DNA from: Biscogniauxia marginata | Taxonomy: Eukaryota > Ascomycota > Sordariomycetes > Xylariales > Xylariaceae | Direction of reading: 5' to 3' | DNA length: 64,000 bases | Assembly: GCA_022695795.1 (NCBI GenBank) | Contig: MU404056.1 | Location: forward strand, 986,695-1,050,694 | Shown: positions 58,971-64,000 of the stretch, in pieces | Numbering within the stretch: position 1 is the stretch's first letter | Layout of the letters: each line of letters starts with the position of its first letter | The notes under the pieces: model-generated | Databases searched by the model: none | Told to the model about the DNA's origin: nothing | Seen by the model: only the letters and a program-made list of their open reading frames with translations | Position numbers and translations under genes: made by a program

Positions 58971-60263
58971 TCATCCTAGCTGCATCACCATCCCCTGCTC
59001 GACGGCGTCGATTTCTTTCCTACCTAGGGGGTCTCTCTTGCTGAAGCTCTTGGCCTTGCGCTCGGCGCTCGTCCACGTCGTGACGTCTAGGGCGTCGCCG
59101 CCAATGCCGGGGGTGCTCTTGTGCACCGCGAAGCCCGTCATGCCCGAGTAGTCCCTCGTGTACTTCTTGAGCGCGGCCTTCCAGCCCCAGGGATCGGCAG
59201 CGCCCTTCTTAGGCAGCTGCACGTCCCCGTCGAGGCTCGCGGCGAGCTCATCGATGCCACCGGGGCCCTGCAGTGTGACGCCGCGCTTGTTCGCGTACGA
59301 CAGGATGGCCTCTTCGAAGTGGTCGGGTTGCTGTATCATCTTGGAGCCCTTCCCGATGCCGCTGTCAAATGCGCCTGTCTCGCGCATCGTGGTGGCGAGC
59401 TTCATGTACAGGGCCATCATGCAGCCGAGATCACGGACCTCGGTGGCGTCGCCAACAAGATCCTCGTCGTCGAGCCGCGCCAGCATGTACAGGAACATGC
59501 GACCGACCAAGCGGAGGGTAGCATCCACGCCCTCGCCATCATCGATGCTATAGGGGGGGAACCATTAGCTCATTAGCAAATCAAAATCCCAACCTGGAAT
59601 AGAAGAATGATAGAAACGTCACGGGGCTAGCTTTTTTTCGTACTTCAGTAACATCCCGCTGGCAGGGTGCAGCATCCAGAGCACCATCGCCTCGCAGACG
59701 GCCCACTGCTCCTTCCACCCGCGCTCGCCCGCCTCGACAAAGTCGAGGAACAGGTTCTGGACCACCTCGAGGATGCCGTAGCCAGCGTGGTCGTTGAACG
59801 TGTACATGTCAAAGTTGTCGGAATCGCGCAGCTGCGCGTGGATGAACTGGGTGTGAAACTTGCGGTAGCCGGCCTGGCTGACAAGCCACGGGTGATCAGG
59901 GTTCTCGCTCGCGGGCTTGAAGCACACGCAGCTCTTGCTACACTTGGGCCTATCATTTTCTCCATCCTCATCCTTGCCCTCGCCCTCGCCCTCGCCCTCG
60001 CCCTCGCTTTCCCCCTCTTCGGTATCCTCGTCCTCCTCTTCATCCTCCTCACCAGTAAGAGGCGGGCAAATGGTGATATACGAATACCACTTGGCAGGGT
60101 TCTTCCAGGTAGTCTTGTAATCGGCATCGGCATTGGCTGAGCCAGACACGGCGGCCCATCGCATGCTCCTCGGCGGCTCGTCACTGCTACCCGCAGCCGA
60201 GGTTCTCGCCCTCTTATTGCTGGCAGAGGAAGCCCTGCGGGGGGCTGCACGTTTAGGGGGCAT
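58971..60263 (-). CDS. Unrecognised protein, two exons, 405 aa
   Basis: Exons 60263-59623 and 59547-58971. The 75-nt intron (donor GTGACG, TGCTAATGA branch, acceptor CCTATAG) is phase 2 and joins KYEKKLAP to IDDGEGVDA. The N-terminus is basic (KRAAPRRAS) with a likely nuclear localisation signal, then an acidic Glu/Gly repeat region (about 70-105) coded by hexanucleotide repeats. The structured part begins at CSKSCVCFKP and continues with several amphipathic helices and aromatic motifs (YRKFHTQF, MYTFNDHAGYG, EQWAVCEAMVLWML). The C-terminal exon is conserved-looking (RMFLYMLARLDDEDLVGDAT, WGWKAALKKY, MTGFAVHKSTPGIGGDALDV). I do not know the family or activity. The gene itself is well supported by the clean splice. 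Confidence 0.7.
59975..60010. repeat. Hexanucleotide repeat coding Glu-Gly
   Basis: About five near-perfect CCCTCG units (GAGGGC on the coding strand) encode the acidic Glu/Gly tract of the 405-residue protein. Such runs change length by slippage; the frame is preserved because the unit is a multiple of three. Confidence 0.8.
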
Positions 60264-60540
60264 TGCAGAGGAACAGAAGAAAGGTTGTCTTGTTTTGTCT
60301 TGTCACAGTTGGTTTTGATTCATAATTATTCCACATTCGAAATAGAGAGGTAAGGGATTTTTGCTTTTTATTTTTAAAGGGTTATTGTGATGTGAAGTTT
60401 CGGTCTAGACAAAATTTGGTTCGTCGTATGAGAATTGCAGCTGGAAAATGGAGTCGGCGCGCGAAACGCGTTCCAAATTTCCACTTTGTTTAAACTTCTC
60501 CCGCTGACGTCACCTACGGTGGCCGATTAGAGCGCATCCG
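60264..60540. other. Promoter side of the 405-aa gene, border to AT-rich DNA
   Basis: Ordinary composition that ends abruptly near 60540-60580, after which GC falls to very low values. No gene is seen. Confidence 0.6.
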
Positions 60541-60900
60541 CCAAAACCCCAAAACCCCAATTGGCCAAAACCTGAATTAACCAATTCGCGATTTAGCAAA
60601 TTTAGGTTTTAAGGTAATTAATAATTACTATTTTTTTAAAATCGTGTATTAAGATAAATAAAAATCGGAAAAATATCGAGGTTTTATTTTTAAGATATTA
60701 ATTTATTAATTTAATTTTTAAAATTAATAATTATATATATTTTAACATATAATATATATTAAACTTAATAATACTTTATATTTTAAATTAATATTATATA
60801 TTAATTATATTAATAAATATAAATATAAATAAATTATAATTTGACTTTTTATAATTATTTTTTATTAATATATAATTAATATAAATTATTTTTTATAAAA

Positions 60901-61350
60901 TAAAATATATTATATAAGGAAATAAATAAAATAAACTTATAAATAAAATTATTTTTTATATAAAATCGACTTTTTAAAAAAATTTATAATTTTACACGTA
61001 AAAATTAAAAAGATGTTAAACCTTTTTTTAGTTAAATAGTTATATAATTTAATTAAAATTAAAATCGGAAAACTTAATTATAAAAAACACGAAAAGAAAC
61101 ATATAAAAACTAAAATTATAATGAAATGTATAAACTTTTTTATGTCTTTTTTTATATATTTCACTTTTTATTTTTTTGATTTTTATTTTAATTAAACTAT
61201 ATAATTATTTAATTAAAAAAAAGGTTTAACATCTTTTTGATTTTTATATATAAATTTTTAAAATTTTAAAATTTTAAAAAAATCGATTTTATATAAAAAA
61301 TCATTTTATTTATAAGTTTATTTCGTTTATTTATTTATATAATATATTAA
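60901..61350. repeat. Inverted repeat, AT-rich element 1
   Basis: The sequence at about 60901-61070 reappears inverted at about 61160-61350, with a roughly 90-nt spacer. The shared core in both arms includes TTATATAAAATCGA followed by a T run, and AGATGTTAAACCTTTTTT. This is likely the remains of a terminal-inverted-repeat DNA element or palindromic insertion. Confidence 0.65.
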
Positions 61351-61527
61351 TTATATTATAAAAATTATTAATATGTATTTTACTTATTTTAAGTTAATTA
61401 TTAATTTATAATAAATATATAAAAATAAAATAAACTTTTATTTTACTTTATTTCTCTTTTATAAAATATATTAATTATATTTAACTTGTCTTTTTAATAT
61501 AATAACGAAGTTATAAAAGTATATATT

Positions 61528-61665
61528 TATTATAAAGGTTAGTTATAAAGTAACTAGTTTATATAACAAGATTAAAGCTTTAAATTTTATTTTTATAAGT
61601 AAAATTACTAACTTTCTAAGTTATTAACGTAATAATTATAAAGCACCGTTATAATAATATTAAAA
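61528..61665. repeat. Degraded repeat, copy A (direct partner at 63533)
   Basis: About 135 bp that recur in the same orientation at 63533-63672. Shared anchors include TATATAACAAGATTAAA and the TATAAAGCAC word. Most differences are A/G or C/T transitions. Confidence 0.65.
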
Positions 61666-62052
61666 ATATATATTATTATTAAATAAATTAAATAAAAAGA
61701 GTTATAAATATATATCGTAAATTATATAAGCTTAATTATAAGTTAATAATTAAGTGACGTCGCTTTTATATAATAATATAACTAATTATAATAAAGTTAT
61801 ATTTTCTTCTTTTCTTATAATTATTTATTTTAATATATATTTGTTATTATATTTATATTAATTAAATTTAAATATTAAAATATATTATATAATAAAATAA
61901 ATTTTTTTAGTTTTTTATATAAAATCGCATTTTTTAAATATAAATAACTTAATAAAAAATTTAATTAAAAATAAAACTTGAAAATTTAAAATTTAAATAT
62001 ATTAATAAAAACTATAAAAAATATAAAAACTAATGATTAAATGGCAAACAAG

Positions 62053-62447
62053 TGTTGCCGCCTACTTATTATGATCCTATAGGGATTAGGACTCCAAAAG
62101 AGGAATGCGGGGAACTAATTAAACATCACGTGACCATTGACATGGTGGGAATAGATGTGGAAAATAAACACATCCAAGATGAACACATTTAAGATGAACA
62201 CATCCAGGATGAACACATCCAAAGATCCAACGGTATCCAACATACCAAAGCAAGAAATATAAGAAAGAATGAATAAGTATAAATAGATTTGAATTTCCTT
62301 TGTATCTAGTTATTCATTCTAGTTCTTTAGCTATCAATCTAAAACTACAGTCACTCCTTGATACTATAATAAGAGTACCTTGAAATCTCTCTAACGAACA
62401 AAACATAGTAAATCTCTTGAACTAACCTCAACCCACTGTTACCTACA
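62053..62447. mobile_element. LTR-like element with TG...CA ends
   Basis: A 395-bp segment begins TGTTGCC and ends CTACA, and is flanked on each side by the identical 7 bp AAACAAG (62046-62052 and 62448-62454). It holds a TATA-like TATAAATAG near 62278 and A/T-rich transcript-end-like sequence. This fits a solo LTR. A 7-bp target duplication is longer than the usual 4-6 bp, so chance or another element type remains possible. Confidence 0.4.
62167..62226. repeat. 15-bp minisatellite, four units
   Basis: Four tandem copies of AACACATCCAAGATG with one to three changes each, the last partly degenerate. They lie inside the LTR-like element. Confidence 0.85.
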
Positions 62448-62870
62448 AAACAAGAAAGACCCAGTACGTACTCACCTGTGAAGTCAGCTGACTAGAAACA
62501 CATAGGGAGGTTCGTCACACTGCTAAGGAAGTAACTATGTACCTAGTGACATATAAGGTTCGTGCCTTCCGCACGAACCCTCAACAGATAGTTCCTTCTT
62601 TAGATAATCATATTACACTCGTCTCACCTAGTTTACTTTGCTTATTAGTTCTTTGCTTTATTTACGTACGTACCTACCAACAAAAACATATAAATTTGAT
62701 GCGGGCTCACAAGGGTCCTTTGGACCCATGTGGGGGCCCTAGCCCTAGATAGCCTAAATAAAAGAGATAAGGGTTTATATATAGAGCTTGCAAGCTTACG
62801 ACTTGCAAGGCTCCTCCTTTCTCTCTACATAATTCTATTATTATTTACACACACCTTATATATATATACA
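62448..62870. other. Second LTR-like / structured noncoding segment
   Basis: Holds a perfect 9-bp stem hairpin (62557-62579), a 6-bp stem hairpin (GGGTCC...GGACCC, about 62710-62725), a TATATAG box near 62778, and just after it an imperfect stem built from GAGCTTGCAAG and its complement. Order and composition recall the promoter, R and U5 parts of an LTR, but I could not fix element ends. Confidence 0.35.
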
Positions 62871-63365
62871 TTAAAATTACTTTATATTTTTTATTAATAT
62901 ATATATTTAATTTTAAAACTTTCGATTTTTATTTTTAATTAAATTTTTTAATTTTTTAATAAAAAGTTTAAAAAATTTAATTTTTATATATAAAGTTATA
63001 AATTTAAAAAAACAATCAATTTTATATAAAATATTAAATAATTTATTCGTTTAATTATATAATTAATAAATTAATTATAATTTTTTAATTTAAATAATAT
63101 ATTTTTAATTAAAATTATTAATTAAAATTATAAAATTATTATATAAACTTTTAATTAAACTTTTTAATTAAAAATAATAATAAATAATAAAATATTATTT
63201 TTAATAATTATTTTTATATAAATTAATATAAAGTTATAAAAATTAAAAAAACCCTATAAATTTATAAAATAAAGTTTCTTTTTTATATAATTTATTATTA
63301 TTTTTATATATTTTATATATATTTATATTATTTTATAATAATAAAATAAAATAAAATAAAAATAT

Positions 63366-63890
63366 TAACGTGCTTTATATATAAATAAGCTATTTAATTT
63401 TTTATATAAAATCAACTTTTTAAAAAATTTATAACTTTATATATAAAAATCGTAAAAGTCTTAAATATTTTTTTAGTTATATATTTATATAAAGTAATTA
63501 TATATAAAGTTAAAAAATTAAAATTAATATATTGTTATAAAAAGCTAACTACGAGGTGGCTAGTTATATATAACAAGATTAAAACTTTAAATTTCACTTT
63601 TATAAATGAAATTACTAATCTTTTAAGTTGTTAATATAATAATATAAAGCACTATTATAATATATATATGAAAAAAAAACGCGAAAAACAAAAATTAAAA
63701 TAAAACGTATAAACCTTTTTATTAAAATTTAAAATTTTTATATTTTTATATTTAATTATTTTATATAATTATATAACTAGAAAAAAAGGTTTAAAACTTT
63801 TATAATTTTTTTTTAAAAAACTCGATTTTATATAAAAAATTAAATAACCTACTTAGTTATATAACTTATTTATATATAAAACACGTTAAA
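63366..63890. repeat. Inverted repeat, AT-rich element 2
   Basis: The arm at 63366-63500 (TAACGTGCTTTATATATAAA onward) matches the reverse complement of about 63760-63890. Both arms share the TTTATATAAAATC core with element 1 at 60901-61350, so the two are related copies. Confidence 0.6.
63533..63672. repeat. Degraded repeat, copy B (direct partner at 61528)
   Basis: The second copy of the direct repeat. It keeps more GC (for example ACGAGGTGGCTAG where copy A has ATAAAGTAACTAG), showing that copy A is more heavily mutated. Confidence 0.65.
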
Positions 63891-63907
63891 ACTTTTTATT
63901 TATATAA

Positions 63908-64000
63908 TTAAAAATTAAAAATTAAAAATTAAAAATTAAAAATTAAAAATTAAAAATTAAAAATTAAAAATTAAAAATTAAAAATTAAAAATTAAAAATT
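63908..64000. repeat. Perfect (TTAAAAA)n tandem array reaching the window end
   Basis: Thirteen exact 7-bp copies plus 2 nt with no variation, continuing past the edge. Its perfection contrasts with the mutated surroundings, so it is recent or actively homogenised by slippage. It is not a canonical fungal telomere repeat (TTAGGG). Confidence 0.9.

Larger units (their letters stand above)
60541..62040. repeat. AT-rich, RIP-like degraded repeat block (left part)
   Basis: About 1.5 kb of almost pure A and T with no open frame, standing against gene DNA of near-balanced composition on its left. Only isolated GC islands such as TCGA remain. The pattern, and the C-to-T type differences between repeat copies, fit repeat-induced point mutation of transposable elements. 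No intact element gene survives. Confidence 0.8.
62041..62870. other. Normal-composition island within AT-rich DNA
   Basis: About 830 bp with near-normal GC content between two AT-rich blocks, so it either escaped RIP or arrived later. It contains an LTR-like sequence, a 15-bp minisatellite and several hairpins (separate entries). No protein-coding exon is supported; a 71-codon frame at 62537-62752 lacks motifs. Confidence 0.6.
62871..64000. repeat. AT-rich, RIP-like degraded repeat block (right part)
   Basis: Resumes extreme A/T composition to the end of the window. It contains the second inverted repeat, copy B of the direct repeat and a 7-bp array. No open frame is supported. Confidence 0.8.

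Noticed and set aside
63908..64000. Telomere interpretation of the terminal 7-bp array
   Set aside because: Unit TTAAAAA lacks the G-rich character of fungal telomere repeats (TTAGGG). The array is simply a tandem repeat.
60541..64000. Mitochondrial insertion as the explanation for the high A/T
   Set aside because: No mitochondrial gene, tRNA or intron sequence is recognisable, and degraded repeat copies explain the composition better.
1..64000. tRNA, 5S rRNA or CRISPR-type array
   Set aside because: No A/B-box pairs with a cloverleaf and no regularly spaced direct repeats with unique spacers were found by eye; a tRNA scan would be decisive.

Overview
The window is nuclear DNA of a filamentous ascomycete (Pezizomycotina, probably Sordariomycetes; order not determined). 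The evidence is monocistronic genes on both strands, short GT-AG introns (mostly 49-230 nt) with CTAAC/CTAAT-type branch sites just before the acceptor, fungal-type protein families, and an extremely AT-rich, mutation-degraded repeat block at the right end that looks like repeat-induced point mutation (RIP). All exon joins given here were worked out by hand from splice motifs, reading phase and family conservation, and none is confirmed by transcripts.

Layout, left to right. 18-633: an unrecognised two-exon gene. 6122-2521 (-): a HUL4-type HECT ubiquitin ligase. 9453-10634 (+): a DUF3712/LEA-2-like protein. 14043-12506 (-): a nine-exon zinc polyol/alcohol dehydrogenase with one GC-AG intron. 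17005-16373 (-) and 17473-18324 (+): a divergent pair, ribosomal protein eS10 and the splicing factor Sde2. 19248-20763 (+): a major facilitator transporter broken by one in-frame TAG. 21981-20889 (-): a fructosamine/ketosamine kinase. 22454-27388 (+): a large NOD-like receptor (alpha/beta hydrolase + NACHT + WD-type repeats). 27799-28070 (-): relics of one or two dead genes.

The middle is a housekeeping cluster. It holds Sec31 of the COPII coat (33035-29141, -), an RRM protein (33592-34112, +), a four-exon 86-residue NDUFA4/MLRQ-like respiratory protein (34868-34358, -) divergent from COX12 (35279-35855, +, with a probable 3-nt micro-exon), a mitochondrial ribosomal protein of the L51/S25/CI-B8 fold (36978-37937, +), and a Mug190-like SMP/C2 lipid-transfer protein (42987-39070, -).

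The right half carries an unrecognised disordered protein (47022-45658, -), a Y-family DNA polymerase iota (48845-51037, +), a bHLH transcription factor (53429-51941, -), a TMEM135-like membrane protein (55953-57658, +) and an unrecognised two-exon protein (60263-58971, -). From about 60540 to the end there are two AT-rich blocks around a normal-composition island with LTR-like sequence. The blocks contain two related inverted repeats, a degraded direct repeat and a perfect 7-bp tandem array running off the window. Most genes are unrelated housekeeping functions. The clearest functional grouping is the cluster of mitochondrial genes between 34.3 and 38 kb (NDUFA4-like, COX12, mitoribosomal protein), the first two sharing a 410-bp divergent promoter. 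No tRNA, rRNA, CRISPR array or bacterial-type feature was recognised.
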